A stretch of 64,000 nt of DNA from Ignavibacteria bacterium RIFOXYB12_FULL_35_14 (GCA_001803045.1 MHAR01000080.1:24543-88542); one strand, 5' to 3'; shown: positions 36,231 to 45,467, counted from the first letter of the stretch. Notes: a model not told the origin generated them from the letters alone. Numbers and translations are program-made.

Positions 36231-36299
36231 GTCACCCCGAACTTGTTTCGGGGTCTCATCAGAATGCAGATTGGGATGCTGAAACAAGTTCAGCATGAC
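36231..36299. repeat. REP-like double-hairpin element between nuoK and nuoL
   Basis: The first hairpin (ccccgaa / ttcgggg, 36235-36253) and the second (atgctgaa / ttcagcat, 36276-36296) carry reverse-complementary 11-mers (gaacttgtttc and gaaacaagttc), so the whole can also fold as one long stem. It is markedly GC-richer than its surroundings and resembles a repeat type I recall as frequent in Bacteroidota genomes. Confidence 0.7.
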
Positions 36300-36380
36300 G
36301 GCAAAATTTTCAGTACAGACGATAAATCGTGGGGTTAGAGCATGTTCAGAAAAAATAATTTCGTAAAATAAATTTTAATA

Positions 36381-38468
36381 ATGGATTTAATCACTTTATC
36401 AGTAATAATCTTATTCATTCCCCTATTAGGATTCGTTCTAACTCTCTTTACCGGAATGAATTTCAAATGGGCATTCTTAATCGAGAATGTTTTGATTGTT
36501 TTAGGATTTATCCTTTCCGTTGTTCTACTTTATAATAAGTTATCAGGTTACTTAGATACAGATATTGTATCAGAATTTAATTGGATAAATCTGGGAATTA
36601 TTCCCTTCTTTGGTGAAATAATTATTAAGCTCGGAATTAAGCTCGATAACGTTGCTGTGATCATGAACTTCACAGTATTTCTAATCAGTATGGTTGTGCA
36701 TCTGTTCTCGATTGATTACATGAAAGGCGACAAAAGATACAGCAGATACTTTGCTTACTTAGGACTATTCACTTTCTCAATGACCGGAATAGTTGTAACC
36801 AACAATGTCTTAATGATGTATATTTTCTGGGAGTTGGTTGGATTATCATCTTATCTTTTAATTGGTTTTTGGTTTGAGAAAAAGTCCGCCTCCGATGCAG
36901 GAAAAAAAGCATTCATCGTTAATCGTATTGGTGACTTAGGAATGTTTGCTGGAATATTAATACTTTTTGTTACATATAAAACTTTTTCTTTCCAGGAAAT
37001 TTTTAATGCCGTTGCTGCCGGGCAATTACCTTTTAATAGCGAGTTTTGGTTAACAATTACCGGTTTACTTTTATTCTGCGGAGCAATTGGAAAATCTGCA
37101 CAATTCCCTCTTCATGTTTGGCTGCCGGATGCAATGGAAGGTCCAACTCCTGTTAGCGCTTTGATTCATGCAGCTACAATGGTTGCCGCGGGCGTTTATT
37201 TCATCGTGAGAATTTTCCCTATTCTTTCGGGAGATGCTTTACTTATCATAGCTATAATTGGTGCAATTTCGGCATTCATTCCAGCAACAATTGCATTAAC
37301 TCAGAACGATATTAAAAGAGTTTTAGCTTACTCCACTGTAAGTCAGCTTGGTTACATGATAATGGCTTTGGGAATTGGCGCTTATGTCTTTGCATTCTTC
37401 CATCTGATTACTCATGCATTTTTCAAAGCATGCTTATTTCTTGGTTCAGGTTCGGTCATACACTCGATGCATCATGAGCAGGATATTCAAAAAATGGGTG
37501 GGTTAAGAAAGAAAATGCCAATTACTTATGCAACATTTTTACTAGCTACACTTGCGTTGTCTGGTATTCCATTAACATCAGGTTTCTTAAGTAAAGATGG
37601 AATTTTAGCAGGCACTTTAGCATACACATCACTTACCGGGAATTGGTTTTTTACTTTTATTGGATTTACTGTCGCTATGCTAACCGCATTCTATATGTTT
37701 AGATTAGTAATTCTAACTTTTCATGGTGAACCGAAAAACAAAGAGAAGTACGATCATGCTCATGAATCTCCTTTCTTTATGATTATGCCCTTGGTTCTTC
37801 TTTCCGGCCTATCAATTTTTATTTGGTACACACCAAATCCGTTTAATGCCGATTCAGGTTGGGTATTATCCAAATGGGTTAAAGCACCAACACTTTCAGT
37901 TCCTGAGTCAGCCCGTTATCCTTTTATGGTTGAAGAACAGAAACAAGAAAGTATAGTAAAGCAGGAAGAAGAAGTAACATTCTCACACGAATATACTCAC
38001 GCAATGCACTCTGCACATGTTCCGACAATATTCTTATCCGGTTTTGTAGCAGGTTTAGGAATTTTATTCGCCTTTTTGTTTTATCAATGGAAAAAACTTG
38101 ATCCCAATAAATTAGCAGCAAAGGTTAAACCACTCTATAATTTATCATACAACAAATGGTACTTCGATGAATTCTACAATTCTGTTTTTGTTGGAGGAAC
38201 TCTTGCATTCAGTAATTTTTTGAGATGGATTGATAACACAATCATCGATGGAATTGTTAATGGATCAGCAACGCTCACCAGAGGAGTTTCAAAGGTAAGC
38301 GGAAAATTTGATAACGGTGTTGTTGATGGTCTCGTTAATTTCACAGCTTATTTCAGCGGTTTTATTGGTCTTTTATTTAGAAAATTTCAAACAGGAAAAG
38401 TTCAAACGTACATTGTGCTCGTGATCTTTTCGTTATTGATACTATTATTTTTATTTAAGTCATTCTAG
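36381..38468 (+). CDS. nuoL: NADH-quinone oxidoreductase subunit L
   Basis: This is an antiporter-like subunit of 695 residues. FWELVGLSSYLLIGFWFEKK and GAIGKSAQFPLHVWLPDAME followed by GPTPVSALIHAATMVAAGVY are the diagnostic segments, with the conserved Glu and Lys of the proton channel. A hydrophilic insert near residues 490-545 (VEEQKQESIVKQEEEV) precedes the long lateral-helix region. The C-terminal helix is complete. It is followed by nuoM after 8 bases. Confidence 0.95.
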   Translation: MDLITLSVIILFIPLLGFVLTLFTGMNFKWAFLIENVLIVLGFILSVVLLYNKLSGYLDTDIVSEFNWINLGIIPFFGEIIIKLGIKLDNVAVIMNFTVFLISMVVHLFSIDYMKGDKRYSRYFAYLGLFTFSMTGIVVTNNVLMMYIFWELVGLSSYLLIGFWFEKKSASDAGKKAFIVNRIGDLGMFAGILILFVTYKTFSFQEIFNAVAAGQLPFNSEFWLTITGLLLFCGAIGKSAQFPLHVWLPDAMEGPTPVSALIHAATMVAAGVYFIVRIFPILSGDALLIIAIIGAISAFIPATIALTQNDIKRVLAYSTVSQLGYMIMALGIGAYVFAFFHLITHAFFKACLFLGSGSVIHSMHHEQDIQKMGGLRKKMPITYATFLLATLALSGIPLTSGFLSKDGILAGTLAYTSLTGNWFFTFIGFTVAMLTAFYMFRLVILTFHGEPKNKEKYDHAHESPFFMIMPLVLLSGLSIFIWYTPNPFNADSGWVLSKWVKAPTLSVPESARYPFMVEEQKQESIVKQEEEVTFSHEYTHAMHSAHVPTIFLSGFVAGLGILFAFLFYQWKKLDPNKLAAKVKPLYNLSYNKWYFDEFYNSVFVGGTLAFSNFLRWIDNTIIDGIVNGSATLTRGVSKVSGKFDNGVVDGLVNFTAYFSGFIGLLFRKFQTGKVQTYIVLVIFSLLILLFLFKSF

Positions 38469-38476
38469 GTAGTAAA

Positions 38477-40075
38477 ATGGCAAGCTTTCCAATTCTTTCA
38501 TGGATAACACTTCTTCCAATTTTGGGGATGGTGATAATCTTATTCATTCCTAAAAACCAGGAAAAGATTATTAAAGGTTTAACTCTGCTCATAACAAGCA
38601 TTCAAGTTATTCTCGCGATTGTTATTCTTGCAGGTTTTAATTACGCCAAAGGCGGAGTGTTCGATGCAAGTTCATTTCAATTCATAGAAAAATTCAGATG
38701 GATTGATATTGAAGGATTTTCCTGGATTGGAAGAGTTAAGATTGATTATTACTTGGGAATTGACGGATTGAGTGTTCCTTTAGTTCTCTTAACTGCGATC
38801 ATTTGTTTTATTTCAACGCTTTCATCATTCAGCATAAACAAATCCGTTAAAGGATATTTTGCAATGTTCCTTCTACTCGATACCGGAATGATGGGAGTTT
38901 TTGTTTCATTAGATTTCTTCCTCTTCTACATTTTCTGGGAATTGATGCTTCTCCCGATGTACTTTTTAATTGGTATTTGGGGAGGCCCTCGCAAAGAATA
39001 TGCAGCTATAAAATTCTTCCTTTACACTTTGTTGGGAAGCGTATTCATTCTCCTAGCAGTGATCGGATTATACTTTAGTACTACCGAAACTTTAGCTGAT
39101 GGAAGCAAAGTATTTACATTTAACATGATTGCGATGATGGATCCTGCCAACTATTCTGCTGATGGAATACTATCCCCATTCAATCCAGACAATTTACGGT
39201 TCATTGCCTTCCTCGGTTTGTTCATTGGATTCGCAATTAAAATTCCGATGTTCCCCTTCCACACATGGTTGCCCGATGCACATGTTGAAGCACCTACTGC
39301 AATAAGCGTTATTCTTGCCGGTGTTTTGCTGAAGATGGGAACTTACGGAATTTTGCGAGTCAACTATACAATGTTTCCCGAAATCACAAAACAACTAATT
39401 TGGTACATCGCCTTGTTCGGCATGATAAATATTATTTATGGTGCGCTAACTGCAATGGCTCAAAAAGATTTTAAGAAGCTGATTGCTTACTCATCAATCT
39501 CTCACATGGGATTTGTTTTGCTCGGAATGGCATCGTTAAACACTCTGGGAATTTCCGGTGCTGTGCTTCAAATGTTTAATCACGGAACAATAACAGCAAT
39601 GCTCTTCTTGATCGTGGGAGTTATTTACGATAGAGCGCATACCAGAGATATTGATGGTTTCGGCGGCTTAGCAGTTCAAATGCCAATTTATACAGGGTTT
39701 ACAACTCTCGCTTTCTTTGCAGCAATTGGTTTACCTGGATTAAGCGGTTTTATTTCGGAGGCGTTTGTATTCCTCGGAAGTTTTGGCTTTGAAACAATCA
39801 GAGTAATTGCAATTATTTCAACTCTAGGAATTCTTTTAGGTGCAGGCTACATGTTATGGACTCTTCAAAGAATTTATCTCGGCAAGTTAAATGAGAAATG
39901 GGCAACACTTACTGATATGGACATGAGAGAATATGCTATGCTTGTTCCGTTAAGCTTAATAATTATTTTCTTGGGAATTTATCCTTCAGCAATGCTTGAT
40001 TTGATGAATACCTCAGTTAATAAAATGGTTCAATTCCTAAGTGAGTCTGGTAAATTTCTCGGAAGTATTAAATAA
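38477..40075 (+). CDS. nuoM: NADH-quinone oxidoreductase subunit M
   Basis: This is an antiporter-like subunit of 532 residues with about 14 helices. YYLGIDGLSVPLVLLTAIIC, FYIFWELMLLPMYFLIGIWG, FPFHTWLPDAHVEAPTAISV and KKLIAYSSISHMGFVLLGM are typical and hold the conserved Glu, Lys and His residues. It should pump protons in the middle of the membrane arm. It is followed by a 176-base gap with two TTTA-loop hairpins before nuoN. Confidence 0.95.
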   Translation: MASFPILSWITLLPILGMVIILFIPKNQEKIIKGLTLLITSIQVILAIVILAGFNYAKGGVFDASSFQFIEKFRWIDIEGFSWIGRVKIDYYLGIDGLSVPLVLLTAIICFISTLSSFSINKSVKGYFAMFLLLDTGMMGVFVSLDFFLFYIFWELMLLPMYFLIGIWGGPRKEYAAIKFFLYTLLGSVFILLAVIGLYFSTTETLADGSKVFTFNMIAMMDPANYSADGILSPFNPDNLRFIAFLGLFIGFAIKIPMFPFHTWLPDAHVEAPTAISVILAGVLLKMGTYGILRVNYTMFPEITKQLIWYIALFGMINIIYGALTAMAQKDFKKLIAYSSISHMGFVLLGMASLNTLGISGAVLQMFNHGTITAMLFLIVGVIYDRAHTRDIDGFGGLAVQMPIYTGFTTLAFFAAIGLPGLSGFISEAFVFLGSFGFETIRVIAIISTLGILLGAGYMLWTLQRIYLGKLNEKWATLTDMDMREYAMLVPLSLIIIFLGIYPSAMLDLMNTSVNKMVQFLSESGKFLGSIK

Positions 40076-40124
40076 GGTTTCCATTTATAAATCGAATGAT
40101 TTGTGATACATAAATTTTCACTAG

Positions 40125-40178
40125 CAACGCCATTTATGGCGTTGAAAAATAAATGGAATGAATTCGGCTTTAGCCGAA
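40125..40178. repeat. Two TTTA-tetraloop hairpins between nuoM and nuoN
   Basis: The stems are caacgcca-ttta-tggcgttg (40125-40144) and ttcggc-ttta-gccgaa (40163-40178). Both are perfect and have the same four-base loop. The same design recurs at 43184-43304. Neither is followed by a T run. Confidence 0.65.
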
Positions 40179-40251
40179 AATTAAATTTTAATATAGTAAC
40201 ACGGCAAGAAAAAATTACAAACTTTATAAAACGAATTAATTTGTTATAAAC

Positions 40252-41769
40252 TTGGAAGCACCCTTAAAATATATTTTTGACAGTATTCAGTATCTAAAAC
40301 CTGAAGTTGCAGTTTCTATTTTCTTAGCCATCTTAGTAACTGTAGATTTAGTTTTAGGAAAAAAGAATAAGCAAGTTCTTCCCTACATTGCTTTAGCGGG
40401 ATTGGTAATTACCGGATATTTCGTCACCCAGCAATTCGGAACTTCGGCTTTTGCTTCTGTACAACATAACATTGGCAATTTCGGTTTGATAGCTGTTGAT
40501 TCCTTTGGAAATTACTTTAAACTGATAATCATTCTCTCATCCATCTTTATTGTTTTATTCTCAATCTCATCAATTGAAATTAAGCAAGTATTTGATCGAC
40601 ACGGTGAATATTACTCGCTTATTTTCGGTATGATGCTCGGTATGATGCTGATGGTAAGTTCTGCGGATTTAATTCTCATTTATCTATCCATCGAACTTGT
40701 TTCATTATCATCTTATGTACTTGCCGGTTTTACAAAACAATCACTGAGAAACAGTGAAGCATCATTAAAATATATTATTTACGGCGGCACTGCTTCAGGT
40801 ATTATGCTGTTTGGCATTTCCATTCTTTACGGTATTATGGGAACTACAAATCTTTACGCTATTAACACAATTTTGCAGAATGGTGCTTTCCAACCATTGG
40901 CATTGATCATTTCTTGTATATTGATTTTCACCGGATTCGGATTCAAAATTTCTGCTGCACCTTTCCACTTCTGGACCCCGGATGTTTACGAAGGTGCACC
41001 AATAGCAATCACAGCTTATTTATCAATAGCAAGTAAAGCCGCTGGTTTCGCTTTGTTGATTAGATTCATCAAAGTCACATTCATCCAAACAATTGGCGAA
41101 GATGGTTATTGGCAACTTCTTGGAGTTATTGATTGGAAGAGTTTCCTAATCATGATTTCAATTTTAACAATGACACTCGGAAATTTTTCTGCACTTTGGC
41201 AGGATAATCTCAAGAGAATGCTTGCATACTCAAGTATTGCTCATGCTGGTTACATGCTATTGGGACTTGCAGTTTTTTCAGATCAAGGTGTTATGGCAAT
41301 CTTAATTTACTTCCTAATCTACTTGTTCATGAATTTGGGAGCATTCTTTGTTGTCATGTTAATTGCTAACAAAATCGGCAGTGAAGAAATTGATGAGTAC
41401 GACGGAATCGCTTACAAAACGCCGCTCCTTGCAGTTTCACTTGCAGTATTTTTAATCTCACTTACCGGCTTACCTCCAACGGCGGGATTCATTGCAAAAC
41501 TTTACCTCTTCATTGCACTTGTAGATGCAAAGATGATTGCGGTTGCAATTATAGCTTTGCTTAACACGGTTGTTTCACTTTACTATTATATAAGAGTCTT
41601 GAAACATATGTTTCTCACAAAACCAAAAGTTGAGGGAGAAAGAATCACAATTGGCATAGCTGATACAGTTGTTCTTCTTGCAATGCTCATTCCGATATTT
41701 CTTTTCGGATTATATTTCACTCCAATAGTTAATTTCGCTAAGAATTCTATCGCGCTTCTAGGATTCTAG
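40252..41769 (+). CDS. nuoN: NADH-quinone oxidoreductase subunit N
   Basis: This is an antiporter-like subunit of 505 residues. LIYLSIELVSLSSYVLAGFT, ASLKYIIYGGTASGIMLFGI, FKISAAPFHFWTPDVYEGAP and NLKRMLAYSSIAHAGYMLLG identify it. A TTG start at 40252 is the only sensible one, since no ATG lies upstream in frame. It is the last complex I gene here; nuoE, nuoF and nuoG are absent from this operon. A perfect hairpin follows downstream. Confidence 0.94.
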   Translation: MEAPLKYIFDSIQYLKPEVAVSIFLAILVTVDLVLGKKNKQVLPYIALAGLVITGYFVTQQFGTSAFASVQHNIGNFGLIAVDSFGNYFKLIIILSSIFIVLFSISSIEIKQVFDRHGEYYSLIFGMMLGMMLMVSSADLILIYLSIELVSLSSYVLAGFTKQSLRNSEASLKYIIYGGTASGIMLFGISILYGIMGTTNLYAINTILQNGAFQPLALIISCILIFTGFGFKISAAPFHFWTPDVYEGAPIAITAYLSIASKAAGFALLIRFIKVTFIQTIGEDGYWQLLGVIDWKSFLIMISILTMTLGNFSALWQDNLKRMLAYSSIAHAGYMLLGLAVFSDQGVMAILIYFLIYLFMNLGAFFVVMLIANKIGSEEIDEYDGIAYKTPLLAVSLAVFLISLTGLPPTAGFIAKLYLFIALVDAKMIAVAIIALLNTVVSLYYYIRVLKHMFLTKPKVEGERITIGIADTVVLLAMLIPIFLFGLYFTPIVNFAKNSIALLGF

Positions 41770-41898
41770 GTCAATTCTATTCATTGATTTTTCCAATTGA
41801 TTTATCTACTTTGCTCATAAATATTTTCAAGAAACATTTAACTAAGAAAAATCATTCAGATCATCTGTGTTATAAATATTAAGAACTCATCCCTTCTT

Positions 41899-41923
41899 CC
41901 CCTTCTCTTAGTAAGAGAAGGGG
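41899..41923 (+). terminator. Hairpin ccccttctctta / taagagaagggg after nuoN
   Basis: Perfect 12-base arms with almost no loop (about 10 bp can actually pair) lie 130 bases after the nuoN stop and are followed by gcaggggg and later a ttttt run. It may end the nuo transcript, although the spacing to the T run is unusual; it could equally be a dispersed repeat. Confidence 0.45.
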
Positions 41924-41985
41924 CAGGGGGTTGAGTTTTTCTTCTAATTTTATGAATTCAATAAAGTACAAATGAAATTAATCTT

Positions 41986-43167
41986 ATGAAACTTCCAATT
42001 TATTTAGATAACCACGCAACAACTCCGATGGATCCTCAGGTCTTTGAGGCAATGAAACCATATTTCTTGACGAAGTTTGGTAATGCCTCAAGTAAAAATC
42101 ATTCATTCGGGTGGGAAGCAAAAAGTGCTGTTGACTTGGCAAGAAAGCAAATCGCTAAACTGATAAATGCAGAACCTTCAGAAATTATTTTCACTAGTGG
42201 TGCAACTGAATCAATCAACTTAGCTCTTAAAGGCATTGCTGAAACGTATTTCTCCAAAGGCAAACACATTATTTCTAGTGTGATCGAACATTCTGCAGTT
42301 TTGGACACTCTCTCTTACCTTGCTAAAGTCGGATTTGAAATTACTTTTCTTCCAGTTGATCAGAATGGAATTGTTTCAACAAAAAATCTGGAAGAAAGCA
42401 TTCAACCAGATACGATTTTAGTCTCCATCATGACCGCGAACAATGAAATCGGAACAATTCAAAACATAACGGAGATTGGCAAAATTTGTTCCGAACACAA
42501 TGTACTCTTTCATACAGATGCAGCTCAAGCAATAGGGAAAATTCCATTCGATGTGAAAGAAAATAATGTTGATCTCGTGTCATTTACTGCTCATAAATTT
42601 TATGGACCAAAAGGAATAGGTGCTCTGTTCATTAAAATGAAGCCGAAACCGATTAAAATAATTCCCCAAATGCTTGGCGGCGGCCACGAAAATGGTTATC
42701 GGTCGGGAACAGTAAATGTTCCTGGAATTGTTGGTTTTGGTAAAGCAGTGGAAATATCTAATCAACTTTTAATAAATGAAAATACAAGAATTGAAAAATT
42801 GAGGAACAAATTGTACCAAGGTATTGTTTCTCAATTACATGGTGTAAAGTTAAACGGTTCATTAACCAATCGTTTGGCTAATAACCTAAACATATGCATT
42901 GACGGAATAAAATCAGAAAACTTTATATTAGAGTTGAAAGATATTGCAGTTTCTTCAGGCGCAGCGTGTGCTTCAGCATCACTTAAACCGAGTCATGTAT
43001 TATTAGCAGTCGGGTGTTCGATTGAACAAGCTAAAAACTCTATTAGGTTTGGAATTGGGCGGTTTAATGCTGAAGAAGAGATTGATTATACTATTAAAAG
43101 AGTTGTTGAGACAGTCGAAAAGCTTCGCTCAATCTCACCGACTTATATGAAAAATGAAATGAATTAA
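41986..43167 (+). CDS. Cysteine desulfurase (IscS/NifS family)
   Basis: This is a class V PLP enzyme of 393 residues. [14 protein letters not shown] opens it; [41 protein letters not shown] (Schiff-base Lys), [12 protein letters not shown] and [17 protein letters not shown] (persulfide Cys loop) follow. It supplies sulfur for iron-sulfur clusters, of which complex I next door is a major consumer. It precedes a small unknown gene and an A-type carrier. No scaffold IscU is seen here. The AT-rich 216-base gap upstream contains the nuo hairpin. Confidence 0.94.
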   Translation: MKLPIYLDNHATTPMDPQVFEAMKPYFLTKFGNASSKNHSFGWEAKSAVDLARKQIAKLINAEPSEIIFTSGATESINLALKGIAETYFSKGKHIISSVIEHSAVLDTLSYLAKVGFEITFLPVDQNGIVSTKNLEESIQPDTILVSIMTANNEIGTIQNITEIGKICSEHNVLFHTDAAQAIGKIPFDVKENNVDLVSFTAHKFYGPKGIGALFIKMKPKPIKIIPQMLGGGHENGYRSGTVNVPGIVGFGKAVEISNQLLINENTRIEKLRNKLYQGIVSQLHGVKLNGSLTNRLANNLNICIDGIKSENFILELKDIAVSSGAACASASLKPSHVLLAVGCSIEQAKNSIRFGIGRFNAEEEIDYTIKRVVETVEKLRSISPTYMKNEMN

Positions 43168-43183
43168 TAGTTCCAAATTTAAT

Positions 43184-43304
43184 GGGTTAAAACCCAAATA
43201 TTTTTTATTTATCATAACCCATGCCCTAAAGGGCGTGACCAATAATAGCACCGATCTTTAGATCGGAGATGATGAGATAACACCTGAAAAATTGGCTTTA
43301 GCCA
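43184..43304. repeat. Cluster of hairpins, three with TAAA/TTTA loops
   Basis: Four hairpins occur in about 120 bases: gggtt-aa-aaccc (43184-43195), gccc-taaa-gggc (43223-43234), ccgatc-ttta-gatcgg (43251-43266) and tggc-ttta-gcca (43293-43304). They fill the gap between the cysteine desulfurase and the small gene and belong to the type seen at 40125-40178. Confidence 0.65.
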
Positions 43305-43347
43305 CTAGTAATTCTTACTATTAACACATAAAAAAATCAATCACATT

Positions 43348-43656
43348 ATGGATAAATCAGCTTCCAAATATTTCGTCCAACTGAAAAACGATCAAACAAT
43401 TTTCTTGAATTTTTTGAGGGCGAAATATCCCTTATTTCATAATTCAAATTTCTTTTTCAGAGATTTCCACTATGGAATAAAAAGATATCTTGAGAAGAAA
43501 GGAATTTTTGTATCTTATGCAAAATCCGAAAATATAGTAAAAGAATTATCAATGTATTTTGAATCACAGGGAATATTTATTCGGACGAATGACCTTGGAT
43601 GGAAAATTAATTATCCCGAATTTTCTACTCAAGTTCCTGGTGATCCATTTAAATAG
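43348..43656 (+). CDS. Small uncharacterised protein between Fe-S assembly genes
   Basis: I do not recognise this 102-residue protein. It has no signal peptide, membrane helix or Cys. It is rich in aromatic residues (HNSNFFFRDFHYGIKRYLEK, YFESQGIFIRTNDLGWKINY) and looks compact alpha/beta. It follows the cysteine desulfurase and precedes the A-type carrier by 30 bases on the same strand, so a link to iron-sulfur assembly is possible by context only. Confidence 0.6.
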   Translation: MDKSASKYFVQLKNDQTIFLNFLRAKYPLFHNSNFFFRDFHYGIKRYLEKKGIFVSYAKSENIVKELSMYFESQGIFIRTNDLGWKINYPEFSTQVPGDPFK

Positions 43657-43686
43657 AAATTAACAACATAAATACAAGAGGAATTT

Positions 43687-44037
43687 ATGAATGAAACAAT
43701 AAATGATGCAGAAATAAAAGTATCAGAGAAAGCCGCAAAAGAAATTCGAAGAATAATGTCTGAGAATAAAATACCTGAAAACTACGGATTGAGAGTCGGC
43801 GTGAAAGGCGGCGGCTGTTCAGGTTTAACTTATACATTAGGTTTTGATGCTGGATCAAGAGAAGGAGATGCAATCATCAATCAAGAAGATATAAAACTTT
43901 TTGTGGATGGGAAGAGTTTGTTCTATTTAATGGGAACTGAATTAGATTTTTCTGATGGTTTGAACGGCAAAGGTTTTGTGTTCAACAATCCAAACGCTGC
44001 AAAAACTTGCGGCTGCGGCGAATCTTTCAGTGCATAA
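43687..44037 (+). CDS. A-type iron-sulfur carrier protein (IscA/ErpA/HesB family)
   Basis: At 116 residues it shows the family's three Cys: GGCSGLTYTL and KTCGCGESFSA at the C-terminus. ISEKAAKEIRRI-like (VSEKAAKEIRRIM) and FVDGKSLFYLMGTELDFSDG are the standard core. It accepts or transfers clusters to target proteins. A good ribosome-binding site (gaggaa, 4 bases before the ATG) fixes the start. It is the third gene after the desulfurase and is followed after 7 bases by superoxide dismutase. Confidence 0.94.
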   Translation: MNETINDAEIKVSEKAAKEIRRIMSENKIPENYGLRVGVKGGGCSGLTYTLGFDAGSREGDAIINQEDIKLFVDGKSLFYLMGTELDFSDGLNGKGFVFNNPNAAKTCGCGESFSA

Positions 44038-44044
44038 TTGAATC

Positions 44045-44776
44045 ATGTTCAATAAAATGCAAAGAAGAAAATTTATATTATCTCTGGCATCGATACCGGT
44101 TTTAGCAAGTACAAATAAAATTTTTAATTCATTTGATAAAATAAATAATAACGAGAGGAAAACTTTTATGGGAAAATTCGAATTACCCGCATTACCTTAT
44201 ACTTATGATGCTTTAGAACCATACATTGATAAAATGACTATGGAAATTCATCACACAAAACATCATAATGCTTATGTAACAAATTTAAACAAAGCCGTGG
44301 ACGGTACAGAACTCGCCGGTAAATCATTAGAAGAACTTTTCATGAACATTTCAAAATATCCTGCTCCAGTTAGAAATAATGGCGGCGGACATTTTAATCA
44401 TTCTTTTTTCTGGAAGTTGATGAAAAAAGGTGGAGGAATCCCAACAGGCGAATTAGCATCTGCAATAAATTCAACTTTTGGTTCTCCCGACGATCTAAAG
44501 AAAAAATTTAACGAAGCTGCATTAGGCAGATTTGGATCAGGCTGGGCTTGGTTAGTTTCTTCAAATGGAAAACTGGTTGTGTCTTCAACTCCTAATCAAG
44601 ATAATCCTTTGATGGATGTTGCAGATGTAAAAGGAACACCGGTCTTAGGTTTAGATGTTTGGGAACATGCTTATTACCTGAAATATCAAAACCGAAGAAA
44701 TGAATATGCTGAAAATTGGTGGAATGTTGTTAATTGGGATCAGGCTTTAGCAAATTATCTTTCTGCAAAAAAATAG
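44045..44776 (+). CDS. Fe/Mn superoxide dismutase with a Tat-like leader
   Basis: The metal ligands of Fe/Mn-SOD are visible: His in [13 protein letters not shown], His in HFNHSFFW, and Asp and His in [35 protein letters not shown] is the usual N-terminus of the mature enzyme. A leader of about 40 residues precedes it: [17 protein letters not shown] has a twin-arginine-like pair and a hydrophobic core, suggesting export. A second ATG at 44168, with gagagg 9 bases upstream, would give a leaderless enzyme. It removes superoxide near iron-sulfur proteins or in the periplasm. A strong terminator follows. Confidence 0.92.
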   Translation: MFNKMQRRKFILSLASIPVLASTNKIFNSFDKINNNERKTFMGKFELPALPYTYDALEPYIDKMTMEIHHTKHHNAYVTNLNKAVDGTELAGKSLEELFMNISKYPAPVRNNGGGHFNHSFFWKLMKKGGGIPTGELASAINSTFGSPDDLKKKFNEAALGRFGSGWAWLVSSNGKLVVSSTPNQDNPLMDVADVKGTPVLGLDVWEHAYYLKYQNRRNEYAENWWNVVNWDQALANYLSAKK

Positions 44777-44881
44777 TCAATGCGTTAAATTTTTTCAACT
44801 AAATTCTTAAAACTCCATTTATTTGTAAGTATATTAATTTGCTGAATAGATTGGGGTTGTACATTCTTAATTTCAATATTT

Positions 44882-44913
44882 AAACCCCAATCAATTTTTA
44901 TTGGGGTTTTTAG
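44882..44913 (+). terminator. Rho-independent terminator after the SOD gene
   Basis: Perfect 10-bp arms (aaaccccaat and attggggttt) with an 8-base loop are followed by a short T-rich tract. It lies about 105 bases after the stop codon and before the antitoxin gene, so it probably ends the Fe-S/SOD transcript. Confidence 0.75.
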
Positions 44914-44950
44914 TTTTGAAATTATTATTTTAAACACGAAAGGAGTTGTA

Positions 44951-45142
44951 ATGGAAAATAAAAATGTAAAAACAATAGAAATACTTGAACCATCTGTAAT
45001 AATTTCGAAGCGGGAATATGAAGGATTGAAAGAAACTTTAGAGGTTTTATCAGATAGTCATCTGGTGAAAGAAATCTCTGAAGCTTTATCTGAAAGAAAA
45101 GAGAACCGGATAAATCACAAAGATCTATTTGGTGAAAAATAG
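44951..45142 (+). CDS. Antitoxin of a RelE/ParE-type module (Phd/YefM-like)
   Basis: This small 63-residue protein has IISKREYEGLKETLEVLSDS and VKEISEALSERKE, which match the C-terminal half of Phd/YefM-type antitoxins. The usual N-terminal DNA-binding half is largely missing, so it is a short form that may bind toxin but not DNA well. A good ribosome-binding site (aaaggag) lies 5 bases before the ATG. The toxin frame starts immediately after its stop but is frameshifted. Confidence 0.75.
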   Translation: MENKNVKTIEILEPSVIISKREYEGLKETLEVLSDSHLVKEISEALSERKENRINHKDLFGEK

Positions 45143-45143
45143 T

Positions 45144-45393
45144 GTGGAAAATTTAATATACTCAGAATGCTGCCAAATCAATATTTAGATTAAATCCTTC
45201 AGTCAGGGAAAGAATTAAAAAGGAGATCGAAAAGTTATACCTTAGCCCTGATTTAGGGAAACAACTGACAGAACATTTGAAAGGATTGCGATCTTTAAGA
45301 ATCGGAGATTACAGAATTATTTATAAAAAAGAGGTTGATGAATTAATTATTTTAATAGTTGCTGTAGGTCATAGAAAAAACATTTACGATTGA
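45144..45393 (+). pseudogene. RelE/ParE-type toxin, frameshifted near its start
   Basis: From GTG at 45144 the frame reads ENLIYSE, then fails at a TAG (45186). In the next frame AAKSIFRLNPSVRERIKKEI continues to HLKGLRSLRIGDYRIIYKKE and VGHRKNIYD with a stop at 45391. Together these form a typical toxin of about 83 residues, with one extra base near 45168. No in-frame start exists for the second part. The catalytic region (RIGDYRIIY, GHRKNIY) is otherwise intact. Unless the frame is rescued by slippage, the toxin is dead. Confidence 0.75.
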
Positions 45394-45439
45394 GCATCAA
45401 AAATTATTAATTATAAATTTGCGTTTAGTTTATTTCCAT

Positions 45440-45467
45440 AAAGCTCCACTTTCGTGGAGCTTTTTTT
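45440..45467 (+). terminator. Rho-independent terminator after the toxin remnant
   Basis: Perfect 10-bp arms (aaagctccac and gtggagcttt) enclose a tttc loop and run into an eight-base T tract. It ends the antitoxin-toxin transcript. Confidence 0.85.

Noticed and set aside
36231..36299. CRISPR-like repeat
   Set aside because: Only one unit with two hairpins; there are no regularly spaced repeats and no cas genes in the window.
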